64,000 nt of DNA from Desulfuromonadaceae bacterium (GCA_028687585.1 JAQTZV010000016.1:1-64000); one strand, 5' to 3'; counted from the stretch's first letter, positions 17,718-27,314 are shown. The notes: generated by a model not told the origin, from the sequence alone. Program-made: numbers and translations.

Positions 17718-19130
17718 CTATACGTTCTTGGACTTGGTTTTAGTGGCTGCCTTCGGTGCTGCTTTAACCGCTTTACTGTCGCTCGTTACTTTGTTTGTCA
17801 ACTCCGCCACAGCAGCCTCGGCGGCTTTCGCCTTTTTGGCTTCATTTTGTGCACTGATTTCAGCAGCTTTCACAGCCTCTTTCGCTTTTTTCAGCTCTTC
17901 CTGTGCCGCAACTTCAGCGGCTTTTATAACCGATTTTGCTTTTTTCAATTCATTCTGTGCAGCAGCCTCGGCGGCTTTAACAGCGATTTTAGCATTTTTT
18001 GCTTCTTCTTCAGCTGCGGCCTGCGCTCCCCGGGCAACCAGCGCTTCTTTTTGCACCGCCTGCATCTCGCGACGGAAGGTTTTCATGTCCCGCTTCAACT
18101 GATGAATCTCGCCAATCGCAAGGTCGAGGTCGCGCTTGAGGGCAATCGGAGTCGGCTCCAGCGCCTTTTCTGCCAGTTTGTTCCACTGAATCTTCAGCCG
18201 ATGACCGGCATCGGTAAAGTCCCCCTGAAGCCTGGCAAACTCCTGTGTACCCATTACCTCAAGAAAGACCGCTTCATTTTCAGAAGCCCAGAGCGTACAA
18301 AATTCGGAAAACTTGAGTACCGGTTTGTTATTCAGGGCAGCTTCGCTCAATTTAGTCTGGAAGCGGCTGTTAGCCTTGCGTGAGGTTTCCTCAACGAGTC
18401 GTGTCATTTTTGAGTACGTCTTGAAATAATTCTGGGACACCAACAACGCCTGGGAAATGTCGTGGGCCATTTCTCTGTTAATGCCTAATTTCGGCGCCGA
18501 AAGTTGTTTACCGATTTCTTTCACCCAGACTTCAAAGGCATCAGCAAGTTTTTCGCTACCCTGAGCGGTGGTGGAATCAAATAATTTACCGAACTGATTC
18601 TGAAAGTTCGTGAAAATATCCGTGAAGACGCTCCCTTCGTTCCCCATCGCTCCCTTGAACATTCCAAAGACACTGCTCATCTGGTCGTTTATTTTGTTGC
18701 TGCTGAAAGAGGAGAATAAAGGATTCTCCTTTTCCATAAAAGAGCGCAAAAAGTTTGTAGTCTGCTGCCAACCGCCATCGAGGCCCAGCGGGTTTTTAAT
18801 TCCACCCGGCAACTCAATATTGGAAAGCCAGTTTTTGTAATACTGTTCAATAAAACTGGTATTCATGTATTTCATCATGTCTGCAGGGATTTTGTTGCTC
18901 CAAACATTCCTCATCATTTCGTTCAAGCGCGTGCCGAATTCTTTGAACTGTTCTTCCAAATCACCTTGCGACCTGAACCACCCCTCAAAAAATTCAGGGG
19001 CTTTTTTTTTGCCGCCGGGCATTATTTTCGCCCACTCTTCGCTCAACCCGGCAAACTGTTTCGTCAACGTCTCCTGGCTTTCTTGCCAGCTCTTTAGCCA
19101 ATCTGGTTGTTGTTTAAAAAAATCCTGCAT
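17718..19130 (-). CDS. phaE: Class III PHA synthase subunit PhaE with long Ala/Lys repeat tail
   Basis: About 470 residues from the ATG at 19130, which has GAGGGG upstream. The first 350 or so residues are PhaE-like (repeated Trp/Phe, QDFFKQQPDWLKSWQESQ start, KINDQM and WNKLAEKALEPTPIALKRDLDLAIGEIHQLKRDMK near residue 350). PhaE is the non-catalytic partner that activates PhaC. The last 110 residues are a predicted long helix with three 18-residue repeats of the form AAEx-AQxE-KKAK, ending in a KAAPKAATKTKSKNV tail. The tail resembles phasin or histone H1-like sequences, so it could bind granules or DNA. Confidence 0.85.
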   Translation of the reverse strand: MQDFFKQQPDWLKSWQESQETLTKQFAGLSEEWAKIMPGGKKKAPEFFEGWFRSQGDLEEQFKEFGTRLNEMMRNVWSNKIPADMMKYMNTSFIEQYYKNWLSNIELPGGIKNPLGLDGGWQQTTNFLRSFMEKENPLFSSFSSNKINDQMSSVFGMFKGAMGNEGSVFTDIFTNFQNQFGKLFDSTTAQGSEKLADAFEVWVKEIGKQLSAPKLGINREMAHDISQALLVSQNYFKTYSKMTRLVEETSRKANSRFQTKLSEAALNNKPVLKFSEFCTLWASENEAVFLEVMGTQEFARLQGDFTDAGHRLKIQWNKLAEKALEPTPIALKRDLDLAIGEIHQLKRDMKTFRREMQAVQKEALVARGAQAAAEEEAKNAKIAVKAAEAAAQNELKKAKSVIKAAEVAAQEELKKAKEAVKAAEISAQNEAKKAKAAEAAVAELTNKVTSDSKAVKAAPKAATKTKSKNV

Positions 19131-19196
19131 ACTATCCCCTCTCATCGAAACGTGGTTTCTTAGATTTCATATCCCCCTGATATACATACAGTGAGA

Positions 19197-19240
19197 TAAA
19201 CAAAACTTAAACAAAACAATAACTGCTCGTTTTGTTTTAT
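19197..19240. promoter_or_regulatory. Repeated TAAACAAAAC motifs upstream of phaE
   Basis: TAAACAAAAC occurs at 19197-19206 and again at 19208-19217, one helical turn apart, and TTTTGTTTTA lies inverted at 19230-19239. On the phaE coding strand these read GTTTTGTTTA, matching the TTTTGTTTA in both phasin promoters. A likely operator cluster between phaE and the XRE regulator gene. Confidence 0.5.
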
Positions 19241-19304
19241 GCAAGCAAATTATTAATAAAAAAAGGGCATCAATCGTACCCGATGTAAAAACAAAAAAAC
19301 AATT

Positions 19305-19934
19305 TCAATCTCTCCCGCTTTTCAACCGCTCCATCAGCTGCTCTTCGATCTCACGATATGCCGCAACCGGGTCGATTTTCAGGGTAAGAAGCATCTCGGA
19401 AAGCTTGTCTTCATCTCCTTCACACAGCGTGTCTATCAGATCCAGTCGCTCGAAGAGGGTAAGGTTTGCCTCTTTTTTCTGGACCCGGCAGAGCCTCATA
19501 ATGCGAATAACGTCCTGATACGAGTCATCTCTGGTGTCGTCGGCGATATCCTCTGCACTGTCTTCATCTGCAAGTGCCTGTTTCATAATGCTTGCCTCGC
19601 TGGCTTCCATGAAGTCGACCATTGCGTTGCTCCACGGAGCCGCCGGAGAGCTGAGAAAACCGCTGGCTGCAATAAAATTCTTTACCGATTTTGAGCCGAC
19701 AAGCCCAAAGTCTTTATTCGTGATATTGAGTATTTCCAGCAGTTTTTCGATCTTGGCTTTCGGAACACCCGCACGGCCAGACTCAAAACGTGCAACAATC
19801 TGTATCGCACTGTTGCCTTCATACCCCAACGCTACCCCGATTTCCTTGCGGTTCAGCCCCTTTTCCAGGCGCTTTTTCTCAAGGAGCTTACCCACTGATT
19901 TCCGAAAAAGGTCCTTCTGTTCCTTGCTGATCAT
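19305..19934 (-). CDS. XRE-family helix-turn-helix regulator, candidate PHB regulator
   Basis: 209 residues. An N-terminal XRE/Cro-type HTH covers about residues 10-75 (KRLEKGLNRKEIGVALGYEGNSAIQIVARFESGRAGVPKAKIEKLL). The remaining 130 residues match nothing I recognise; they are acidic and end in a helical region. It is transcribed on the same strand as phaE, but from 174 bp upstream, and it faces away from phasin gene 2. Placement between the two arms of the PHB cluster, beside the repeated TTTTGTTTA motifs, suggests it controls them. This is inference; it is not a member of the PhaR family as I know it. Ribosome site is weak (GGAAGTGAA). Confidence 0.75.
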   Translation of the reverse strand: MISKEQKDLFRKSVGKLLEKKRLEKGLNRKEIGVALGYEGNSAIQIVARFESGRAGVPKAKIEKLLEILNITNKDFGLVGSKSVKNFIAASGFLSSPAAPWSNAMVDFMEASEASIMKQALADEDSAEDIADDTRDDSYQDVIRIMRLCRVQKKEANLTLFERLDLIDTLCEGDEDKLSEMLLTLKIDPVAAYREIEEQLMERLKSGRD

Positions 19935-20077
19935 TTCAGATATTCACTTCCTTATTATTTATTTAACCATACGAAAAGACCTTCTGTCCTGTTCCTGCAC
20001 TCTGCCGGTTAGGCCCATGTGTATATATTTATTTACGAGAAAAAGCAATATTCAAACATTTTTTAGATTTTTTACTC

Positions 20078-20115
20078 TTGACTTTTGTTTAACATATATA
20101 TAATTATTGTTTATA
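20078..20115 (+). promoter_or_regulatory. Promoter of phasin gene 2 with TTTTGTTTA motif
   Basis: TTGACT at 20078-20083; TATAAT at 20099-20104 (15-base spacer) or TAATTA at 20101-20106 (17-base). TTTTGTTTA (20083-20091) overlaps the -35 end, and ATTGTTTATATT follows the -10. The same pair of motifs sits in the promoter of phasin gene 1. Confidence 0.55.
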
Positions 20116-20157
20116 TTTAAAACAATTCGCAAAAAAAAACACGAAATGGAGATACCA

Positions 20158-20685
20158 ATGGAAACCACAAACTTTTGCAAAGAGACCGCCGCTTTTAACA
20201 AAACCGCTCTTAACACCAGCTTTGACGCCCTGAACACCCTTTCCGGTCAGGCAGTTGTTGCAACCGACCTTCTTTTGGCTGCAGTGCCTTCTTTTCCTGA
20301 AGAGGGAAAGAAAGTCGTCACCACCTGCATCAAAGAGAACCAAAAAGCTCTGGACAACCTGAAGAAGAACCTTGTAAACGGCCTTGATCTCGATTTTACC
20401 GCCGCTTCTGCACCGGTAAAGAGTCTTGAAGCACTTGAAAGCTTCTACAACGATGCGTTCAGCCAGGCTGCAGTAATCAAGAATGAAACAAAGGCGTTGG
20501 TTGATGCTGCTACCGGGAAGCTTCCCAAGGAAGCAAAAACTATCGTTAACTTCTGGAACGACTCATTCAATTTCGGATTTGATTCTTTCCAGAATTATGT
20601 GAACAACAATTTCGCTCTGGCAAAAAAAGTTGCAACAGACATTTTTGCAGTTGCTCCAGCAGTTCAGGCGAAAGCTGCAAAGTAA
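20158..20685 (+). CDS. Phasin family protein 2 (PHB granule-associated)
   Basis: 175 residues from the ATG at 20158, with GGAG 8 bases upstream; upstream in-frame ATGs lack a site. It aligns by eye with the 6640-7167 protein throughout: FNKTALNTSFDALNTLSGQA at the start, PEEGKK near residue 45, LEALESFYNDAF in the middle and LPKEAKTIVNFWNDSFNFGFDSFQNYV near the end. Very Ala/Lys-rich, no Trp-rich membrane segments. It is followed at once by a strong terminator, so it is monocistronic and probably abundantly expressed, as phasins are. Confidence 0.85.
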   Translation: METTNFCKETAAFNKTALNTSFDALNTLSGQAVVATDLLLAAVPSFPEEGKKVVTTCIKENQKALDNLKKNLVNGLDLDFTAASAPVKSLEALESFYNDAFSQAAVIKNETKALVDAATGKLPKEAKTIVNFWNDSFNFGFDSFQNYVNNNFALAKKVATDIFAVAPAVQAKAAK

Positions 20686-20713
20686 ACTGTATCGCTTCGT
20701 CATTTGAAATCGT

Positions 20714-20748
20714 AAAAAAGGGTAGCCGCTTCGGCTACCCTTTTTTAC
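20714..20748 (+). terminator. Terminator after phasin 2
   Basis: GGGTAGCC and GGCTACCC form a perfect stem with a short CGCTTC loop region, preceded by A6 and followed by T6. Confidence 0.9.
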
Positions 20749-20827
20749 GATTTGCATTTTGTAGGAGCGCGTCATGAGACCCGCCCTGACATGGTACATT
20801 ACCCGAACCGAAGCATCAGCACATAAG

Positions 20828-21019
20828 TCAGCTTGTGAACCCTGACTGTGTTGAATCAACTCTTCTCCTCAAATCTTTACGCCTACGAAGCGCAACTTTG
20901 TTCCAGATATCACAGACGATCTTCCAAGCACCGTACTCATCTTCTTCCGTCCGTCGATCTATAATCTTTCGTTCCTCAACTAAACCAAGACAATCGTTAC
21001 GAACAAATGTGCAGTTCAT
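20828..21019 (-). CDS. Small hypothetical protein, charged, Arg-rich C-terminus
   Basis: 63 residues with two early Cys (MNCTFVRNDC), an acidic/Arg segment (EERKIIDRRTEEDEYG) and a basic ALRRRKDLRRRVDS tail. GGAGGTGTCAT lies directly before the ATG, which is the main reason to accept it. A TTGACA at about 21083-21088 on the minus strand may be part of its promoter. I do not recognise a family. It stands alone between phasin 2 and the peptidase gene. Confidence 0.55.
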   Translation of the reverse strand: MNCTFVRNDCLGLVEERKIIDRRTEEDEYGAWKIVCDIWNKVALRRRKDLRRRVDSTQSGFTS

Positions 21020-21241
21020 ATGACACCTCCATAAGTTCTTATTTGCTTGCGCTTTAGTATAATTTTACAACCATAAAGTTGTCTGTCAAGGTGGGTAAAT
21101 ACTATTTACTGAAGGGCTGTATCTTTCGCTTTAGACGCTTTCACTTCAAGGAACAAGCAGAATGTGCAATATTTATTCGAGTGCTGATAATCTCCATATG
21201 GAAAGAAATCTGAAAAGAGATCAGCCTCGTCCTCTCGAGGC

Positions 21242-21278
21242 AAAAAATACGGGTAGCCATCTAATGTAGCTACCCGTA
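21242..21278 (-). terminator. Terminator of the IcmF-nitroreductase-peptidase operon
   Basis: On the minus strand ACGGGTAGC pairs with GCTACCCGT, followed by T6. It lies just beyond the stop of the M24 peptidase gene. Confidence 0.85.
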
Positions 21279-21301
21279 AGTTACACAAATTCTCTGAATT
21301 T

Positions 21302-22468
21302 TTATAAAAACACCACCTCATCAGGGATGTCGGTCAGCTTTAAACCGCCGTCAGGGGTGACGGCAAAGGTGTTTTCAATACCAACCGCGCCTTTGCCCGG
21401 AATACTGAATTTCGGTTCAACGGCAATGGTCTGACCGACCTGGAGCGGAACTTTAAAACCCTGGGCAATAACCGGATACTCATCCAACTCAAGTCCGATA
21501 CCATGGCCGACAAAGCGCGCCTGTTCTCCCGGCATCCCCATAAAACTACTGCCAAAACCACCTTTTTCCGCCATTTCCAGCGCCTTGAAGAACAGCTCTT
21601 CGCAGATAACGCCCGGCTTCAGTTCCCGCTGGACAAAATTCTGAATATCCAACGCAAGATTAAATGCTTGCTGCAGCTCAGGATCAAGCGTTCCAATGAC
21701 AAACATCCTTGTCATGTCGGTAACATAGCCATTAAAGACGCCAGCGTAATCAAGCAGAATCGGTATATTCCGGACGATGGCATCACGAGACGCCCCTTGC
21801 GGTGAAGCACAGGAGAGTCCCTTTCCGGTCACAGGCCCATCGAGAAAGCCGTAGCTCGCGCCACCAGCAGACACAGCCAATCCACCGGCAAGCTCCTGGT
21901 TGTAGGCTCTCATACGGACAATTCCTTCATGGCCGGCCTTGCGCAGGCGGTATTCAAATTCAGCAGACAAATCAATCTCACGCATACCCTCTTTTAAAAA
22001 GCCGGGAACCTGTAAGAATATCGATGAAAGTTCGTTACCACACGCCTTGATCTGCTGCAGTTCATACGCTGATTTTACAGAACGGACTTCGCGATTCTCT
22101 GCGGAAACATCAACAAACTTGCACTCTGGAAGCAGTTTTGTGTAGTAATTAAGTTGCTGGACCGGAGCAACATCAAAGGTAAAACCGATCTTCAGGGCCT
22201 GACCTCCAAACAGAGCAGGAAATTCTTTGCTTGATGGAAATGGCCGGATATCAGTGAGGGAACTCTCCACTCTCGCGCGTGACAGACTCTTGCGCACCAT
22301 CAGCACCGGCTCTCCGCTCGCCGGTATCCAGAGAGTAGCATTCTGACGAGTTCCGGAGAAATAATACACATCAATCGGAAAAATAAAGAGTGCCCCATCA
22401 ATGTTCTTGTCACAAAGCAGAGTCTGCATTCTGGATATTCTGGATTGCACTTCATCACGGGTAATCAT
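21302..22468 (-). CDS. M24-family aminopeptidase (Xaa-Pro type)
   Basis: 388 residues from the ATG at 22468, preceded by AGGAGATAACC. The N-terminal creatinase-like domain (about 1-130) is followed by the pita-bread metallopeptidase fold with the metal ligands in place: two Asp in LLDYAGVFNGYVTDMTRMF, His in GHGIGLELDE, Glu in AVEPKF and Glu in GIENTFAV. Such enzymes remove N-terminal residues before proline. It lies 24 bp after the nitroreductase gene and ends at a strong terminator, so it is the last gene of the icmF unit, with no obvious metabolic link. Confidence 0.88.
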   Translation of the reverse strand: MITRDEVQSRISRMQTLLCDKNIDGALFIFPIDVYYFSGTRQNATLWIPASGEPVLMVRKSLSRARVESSLTDIRPFPSSKEFPALFGGQALKIGFTFDVAPVQQLNYYTKLLPECKFVDVSAENREVRSVKSAYELQQIKACGNELSSIFLQVPGFLKEGMREIDLSAEFEYRLRKAGHEGIVRMRAYNQELAGGLAVSAGGASYGFLDGPVTGKGLSCASPQGASRDAIVRNIPILLDYAGVFNGYVTDMTRMFVIGTLDPELQQAFNLALDIQNFVQRELKPGVICEELFFKALEMAEKGGFGSSFMGMPGEQARFVGHGIGLELDEYPVIAQGFKVPLQVGQTIAVEPKFSIPGKGAVGIENTFAVTPDGGLKLTDIPDEVVFL

Positions 22469-22492
22469 GGTTATCTCCTGTAACAATAGTAA

Positions 22493-23020
22493 TTATTTCG
22501 GCCAATCATTATAAAATGCGATTTCATGTAATACCTTGCGCGGTCGCGGCTTCGGCTCCTGGTCGGGGTAGCCGAGCGGCGTAACACCGACAACCCGCAA
22601 ATTGTCCGGAATGCTCAACTTTGACTTCATATCCTTCTCATCAAACATTCCCATCCAGCAGGTGCCGAGTCCCAACGCATGGGCGGCCAGACAGATATGC
22701 TCAAAAGCGATGGCAGTGTCAGCGACAAAATACTCGATACCGTGGCTTACGTCCGACTCAGCCGGGTCAGCACAGACCACTATGGCGACCGGAGCTTGAA
22801 GGAATGCCTTTCTCCCGGGATTATCCTCTGCAAAAGATGACAGCAAGACCTCTATTCTCGCTGGATCAGTCAGAACCAGAAAACGCCAGCACTGCAGGTT
22901 CTTCCAGGAAGGCGCCAAACGGGCAGCATCAAGCACCTGCTCGATTTTTTCCCGTTCAACCGGGGTATCCTTGTATTTGCGGATGCTGCGGCGGTCACGA
23001 AACACTTGAAAGATATCCAT
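22493..23020 (-). CDS. Nitroreductase family flavoprotein
   Basis: 175 residues, FMN-dependent nitroreductase fold. The opening RRSIRKYKDTPVEREKIEQVLDAARLAPSWKNLQCWRFLV is the FMN-binding signature, and GLGTCWMGMF and GVTPLGYPDQEPKPRPRK complete the core. These enzymes reduce nitro groups, quinones or flavins, or process cobalamin-like ligands; the actual substrate is unknown. It is 9 bp downstream of icmF, with TAGGAG in the gap, so the two are translated from one mRNA. Confidence 0.88.
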   Translation of the reverse strand: MDIFQVFRDRRSIRKYKDTPVEREKIEQVLDAARLAPSWKNLQCWRFLVLTDPARIEVLLSSFAEDNPGRKAFLQAPVAIVVCADPAESDVSHGIEYFVADTAIAFEHICLAAHALGLGTCWMGMFDEKDMKSKLSIPDNLRVVGVTPLGYPDQEPKPRPRKVLHEIAFYNDWPK

Positions 23021-23029
23021 AAAACGCTC

Positions 23030-26000
23030 CTACATATTCCTTCTGTATTTACCGCCAACCTCATATAGCGCATGACTGATCTGCCCCAGCGAAGCCACTT
23101 TCACCGTTTCCATCAGCTCGGCAAAAATATTGCCCCCTTCAATGGCCGTTTCCTGCAACCGCTTGAGCGCCGCAGGCGACTTCTCTCTGTTCAGCTCCTG
23201 GAAAGCCCGCAAATTACGGATCTGTTGCTCTTTTTCCTCTTTTGAAGCACGTGCCAGCTCGCCCGGAGCATTGAAGCCCTCTTCGTCGGCACGCGGATTG
23301 ATAAAGGTATTGACCCCAACAATCGGCAACTCGCCGCAATGTTTCTTATGTTCATACAACATAGACTCATCCTGAATTTTTGAGCGCTGATACTGAGTCT
23401 CCATGGCGCCGAGAACCCCGCCCCGCTGGTCAATCCGCTCGAATTCTACCATAACCGCCTCTTCAACCAAATCGGTCAACTCCTCAATAATGAAGGATCC
23501 CTGAAAAGAATTCTCGTTTTTCGCCAAACCGAACTCCTTGGCGATGATCATCTGGATCGCCATCGCCCGACGCACCGACTCTTCGGTCGGTGTCGTAACC
23601 GCCTCATCATATGCGTTGGTATGCAGCGAATTGCAGTTGTCATAAATAGCAATCAGCGCCTGCAGCGTAGTGCGAATGTCATTGAAATTCATCTCCTGGG
23701 CATGTAAGGAGCGCCCCGATGTCTGAATATGATACTTCAGTTTCTGGCTGCGATCATTGGCGCCGTATTTATCGCGCATGGCGACTGACCAGATACGGCG
23801 GGCCACCCGACCAATGACCGTGTATTCCGGGTCAAGACCGTTGGAGAAAAAGTAGGAAAGATTGGCGGCAAAATCATCAATGTGCATGCCACGCGACAGA
23901 TAATATTCTACAAACGTGAAGCCATTTGAAAGGGTAAATGCCAACTGGCTGATCGGATTTGCGCCAGCCTCGGCAATATGATAGCCGCTGATTGAGACCG
24001 AGTAGTAGTTGCGTACCTTCTGTTCGATAAAATACTGCTGCATATCCCCCATCATCTTCAGGGCAAATTCGGTCGAGAAGATGCAGGTGTTCTGTCCCTG
24101 ATCCTCTTTGAGGATATCCGCCTGAACTGTGCCACGCACAGTCTGCAAAGTACAGGCGCGTATTTCAAGATACTCGGCTTCTGATGGTTCACGGCCGTTT
24201 TTCTCCCGGAACTGGTCAATCTGCTGTTCGGTGGCGGCATTAAAGAAAAATGCCAGCATCATCGGCGCCGGGCCGTTAATGGTTATCGAAACGCTGGTAT
24301 TGGGGGCGCAGAGATCAAAGCCGGCAAACAGTTTCCGCATATCATTAACGGTACAGATCGAAACACCGCTCTCGCCGATCTTGCCGTAGATATCAGGCGG
24401 ATAGTCCGGGTCTTCACCGTAGAGTGTCAAGCCATCAAATGCCGTGGACAATCGTTTGGCATCATCATCCTTGCAGAGATAGTGGAAGCGGCGGTTCGTA
24501 CGTTCAGGAGTACCTTCGCCGGCGAACTGACGCTTCGGATCCTCTTCGGCCCGCTTAAACGGGAAAACACCGGCGGTAAAGGGGAAATAGCCCGGAGCAT
24601 TCTCCAGCATGCACCACCGCAGAATTTCACCCCAATCGGCATAATCGGGGAGACAGACTTTGGGAATACGGGTCCCGGAGATGGTCGTCGTATAGAGATC
24701 GCTCCTGATCTCCTTGTCCCTGACCTTGGTAACCAGCTGATCGCTACGATAGGAAGCTTTCAGTTCCGGCCACTCTTTCAGAATCCTCTTCGGCTCTTCA
24801 TGCAGTCGGGATTCAAAGATCGTTACCTGTTTATTCAGTTCCGTCAGGAGAGCAGTTTCTGCCAAAACTTCGCGTGCACCGCTCAATTGGAAGAGCCTGC
24901 GCGCAACTTCGACCTGTTCCCTGACCTGCCTGCGATAACCGCGCACCGCCTGAACTATCTCTCCCAGATAATGTACCCGATCCGGTGGAATGATATATTT
25001 TTTCAGGCTCTCCTTTTCAGTGATTTGAAGAGATGAGTGCCAAGAAGTTCCCTTTTTGCTATTGATGATCTCCAGCAGTTCACGATAAAGGACATTGGTG
25101 CCCGGATCGTTGAACTGCGATGCGATGGTGCCGAACACCGGCAGCGCTTCATCGGCGACATCGAAAAGATTGCGATTACGGCGGTACTGTTTGCGTACGT
25201 TACGGAGAGCGTCTTCTGCCCCTTTGCGTTCAAATTTGTTGATAGCAACGACATCGGCAAAATCGAGCATATCGATTTTCTCCAACTGCGTCGGCGCACC
25301 GAACTCGCATGTCATGACATACAAGGAAACATCGCAGATCCCGACAACCCCGGCATTACCCTGGCCGATGCCGCTGGTCTCGACGAAAATCAGATTGAAT
25401 CCGGCCGCACGCACGACATCTATGGCATCCTGAATGGCAGCGGAAAGCTCGGTCTGAGAGTCACGGGTAGCAAGTGACCGCATATAGATGCGGTTTGAAT
25501 TAATTGAATTCATCCGGATTCGATCCCCGAGCAGAGCGCCACCGGTGCGTTGACGGGAGGGGTCAACCGCCAGGATGGCGACGCTTTTATCAGGAAAATC
25601 TCGAGAGAAGCGGAGGACAAGTTCATCTGTTATGGAACTTTTCCCCGCCCCGCCGGTGCCGGTAATACCGACGACCGGCACATCCTGCGCCATCCCCCTG
25701 ATAGTGCCACGGAGTGCCGCATACCCTGAGGCGTGATCATGAACCGCCTGCTCTGCAAGAGTGATCAACGTATTAACTGCACGGATATCCTGCTGCGCCA
25801 ACCGGGAAGTCTCTGCCGTAATATCCCGCTCAAGGGCAAAATCGCATTCCTGCAGGATCAGGTTTATCATCCCCTGTAGCCCCATCCGGCGGCCATCTTC
25901 AGGAGAGAATATTTTACGGACACCATACCCCTCAATTTCCGCAATTTCGTCAGGCACTATCACGCCGCCGCCACCGCCATAGACCTTAATATGCCCTTCG

Positions 26001-26278
26001 CCACGCTCCCGCAGCAGATCTATGATGTACCTGAAGAATTCGACATGCCCCCCCTGATAGCAACTGACCGCAATTCCCTGGGCATCTTCCTGGATAGCAG
26101 CGGTAACAATTTCCTCCACTGACCGGTTGTGCCCCAGATGGATTACTTCAGCACCGGAGGATTGGAGAATGCGGCGCATGACATTAATGGTAGCATCGTG
26201 GCCGTCGAACAAACTGGTTGCGGTTACAACGCGCACTTTGTGGGTAGTTTTGTATGGTTCGGGAGCGGCGATGGTCAT
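23030..26278 (-). CDS. icmF: Fused isobutyryl-CoA mutase IcmF
   Basis: 1082 residues from the ATG at 26278, which follows GGAGG. Order: B12-binding domain (about 14-150, DGHDATINV with the cobalt His27), MeaB-like G3E GTPase chaperone (P-loop GTGGAGKSS about 207-215), then the TIM-barrel mutase. It interconverts isobutyryl-CoA and n-butyryl-CoA with adenosylcobalamin. The residues that separate it from methylmalonyl-CoA mutase are visible: RQFAG has Phe585 where MCM has Tyr, and EDQGQNT has Gln729 where MCM has Arg. These match Phe598 and Gln742 of characterised IcmF, with identical spacing. It feeds butyryl-CoA to the beta-oxidation operon, whose promoter shares its operator. Confidence 0.95.
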   Translation of the reverse strand: MTIAAPEPYKTTHKVRVVTATSLFDGHDATINVMRRILQSSGAEVIHLGHNRSVEEIVTAAIQEDAQGIAVSCYQGGHVEFFRYIIDLLRERGEGHIKVYGGGGGVIVPDEIAEIEGYGVRKIFSPEDGRRMGLQGMINLILQECDFALERDITAETSRLAQQDIRAVNTLITLAEQAVHDHASGYAALRGTIRGMAQDVPVVGITGTGGAGKSSITDELVLRFSRDFPDKSVAILAVDPSRQRTGGALLGDRIRMNSINSNRIYMRSLATRDSQTELSAAIQDAIDVVRAAGFNLIFVETSGIGQGNAGVVGICDVSLYVMTCEFGAPTQLEKIDMLDFADVVAINKFERKGAEDALRNVRKQYRRNRNLFDVADEALPVFGTIASQFNDPGTNVLYRELLEIINSKKGTSWHSSLQITEKESLKKYIIPPDRVHYLGEIVQAVRGYRRQVREQVEVARRLFQLSGAREVLAETALLTELNKQVTIFESRLHEEPKRILKEWPELKASYRSDQLVTKVRDKEIRSDLYTTTISGTRIPKVCLPDYADWGEILRWCMLENAPGYFPFTAGVFPFKRAEEDPKRQFAGEGTPERTNRRFHYLCKDDDAKRLSTAFDGLTLYGEDPDYPPDIYGKIGESGVSICTVNDMRKLFAGFDLCAPNTSVSITINGPAPMMLAFFFNAATEQQIDQFREKNGREPSEAEYLEIRACTLQTVRGTVQADILKEDQGQNTCIFSTEFALKMMGDMQQYFIEQKVRNYYSVSISGYHIAEAGANPISQLAFTLSNGFTFVEYYLSRGMHIDDFAANLSYFFSNGLDPEYTVIGRVARRIWSVAMRDKYGANDRSQKLKYHIQTSGRSLHAQEMNFNDIRTTLQALIAIYDNCNSLHTNAYDEAVTTPTEESVRRAMAIQMIIAKEFGLAKNENSFQGSFIIEELTDLVEEAVMVEFERIDQRGGVLGAMETQYQRSKIQDESMLYEHKKHCGELPIVGVNTFINPRADEEGFNAPGELARASKEEKEQQIRNLRAFQELNREKSPAALKRLQETAIEGGNIFAELMETVKVASLGQISHALYEVGGKYRRNM

Positions 26279-26304
26279 GTTTTCCTCCGGTTGATCAATA
26301 ATAG

Positions 26305-26850
26305 CTATTCGTGCAACGTAAATTCCCAGGCGCACCAGAACTCTTCAGGGTGCGCGTCGGGCGGACAGGCGAGGCAGTTTGTAGAGATGCGTGGATCGAT
26401 GGCTTTGGCAAATTCACTGTATTCAACGATGCCGACCGATTTGCATGGATGGTCGGCCAGTCCTTTGCGTTTTCGGGCCGACTGCACTCGACAGTCAAGC
26501 ATCCGGAAGACAACGCGCGTAGCACTCTGCTCGATAACAACCTGCAGGTTGAGGCGGGCATAAAAACGATGTTTCAAACACTCTACCAGCGCCGGTATTC
26601 CGCCGCCTGGTTTCATACCGAGGCGCTCCATAATACGACGGGCTTCAATCACGGTGAAAAAACGCCAGGCTTCGGTATCGACAGCAACCGCAGCATCCAT
26701 GCCGTAGCGTTTTTCAACAGACTGAAACCAGACTCCGTCGTGGGCAAGCCAGTTTTTGGCATCGTCAATTATTATTTTTATCAGTTCGTCTTTGCTCAGT
26801 TCTTCGAGAAGGACGACCCCCTCATTTCCGCTAATTGCAACAGTTGACAT
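26305..26850 (-). CDS. Cys-rich cytosolic protein (DUF6125-like), first gene of the icmF operon
   Basis: 181 residues from the ATG at 26850 (GGGAG upstream). It is helical at first and then carries a conserved-looking Cys/Trp block: [42 protein letters not shown] and WCAWEF. The spaced Cys residues suggest metal or cofactor binding. I associate the block with the uncharacterised DUF6125 family, from memory. It lies 26 bp upstream of icmF in the same unit, so a role in mutase cofactor handling or in isobutyrate metabolism is possible but unproved. Confidence 0.7.
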   Translation of the reverse strand: MSTVAISGNEGVVLLEELSKDELIKIIIDDAKNWLAHDGVWFQSVEKRYGMDAAVAVDTEAWRFFTVIEARRIMERLGMKPGGGIPALVECLKHRFYARLNLQVVIEQSATRVVFRMLDCRVQSARKRKGLADHPCKSVGIVEYSEFAKAIDPRISTNCLACPPDAHPEEFWCAWEFTLHE

Positions 26851-26908
26851 AGATTTCTCCCGAGTGAAGTCGCAAAACTTGTATTCGACATGGTTATATA
26901 TGGTCGAC

Positions 26909-26941
26909 AATATAATATCCCGTTTACGTACATGTCAAGCA
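26909..26941 (-). promoter_or_regulatory. Promoter and operator-like element of the icmF operon
   Basis: On the minus strand: TTGACA (26933-26938), 18-base spacer, TATATT (26909-26914). The plus-strand 20-mer at 26922-26941 is identical to that at 6359-6378 in the thiolase operon promoter. The conserved bases cover and pass the -35 box, beyond what promoter function alone needs. Confidence 0.72.
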
Positions 26942-27031
26942 AATATAAAACGTTTTTCTACGGAACAGAAACCTTTGTTTGTAACAAAACAGCATCAGCA
27001 CCAGAAAGTAATTGTTATTGAATTATTTTGC

Positions 27032-27062
27032 AGCAAGGCCATATCACCGGATATGGCCTTGC
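27032..27062. repeat. Perfect 13-14 bp hairpin without T-run
   Basis: AGCAAGGCCATATC pairs with GATATGGCCTTGCT across an ACCG loop. It lacks a clean T-tract, so it is either a weak terminator or a remnant of a transcription unit that has been lost. Confidence 0.6.
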
Positions 27063-27314
27063 TGCTATTACCCCGGAGTACAATATAGAGAGATATCTGG
27101 GTCATGTTTTCAATGACGGCCCCAAACCAAACCGACCGGTTTGCGCTACTGCATGAATTATGTCGCCATGAAATTAGTCAAAACGCCGTGACGTCTTCGC
27201 CCCTAATGCCGTCGGGCAACCCAGAAAACAGAGGAGAAATTTCGTGAAGATCAGATGTAATAAAGAATAGTAAGGTACGTACGTAACGCATATCACCATA
27301 GGCTCTCCCGAATT

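Noticed and set aside
26851..26941. Cobalamin riboswitch before the icmF operon
   Set aside because: The B12-box core was looked for on both strands and not seen; the promoter lies too close to the start for a full riboswitch.
27100..27310. c-di-GMP (GEMM) or other riboswitch before the OFA transporter
   Set aside because: GC-rich paired stretches exist but none of the conserved GEMM core sequences is present.
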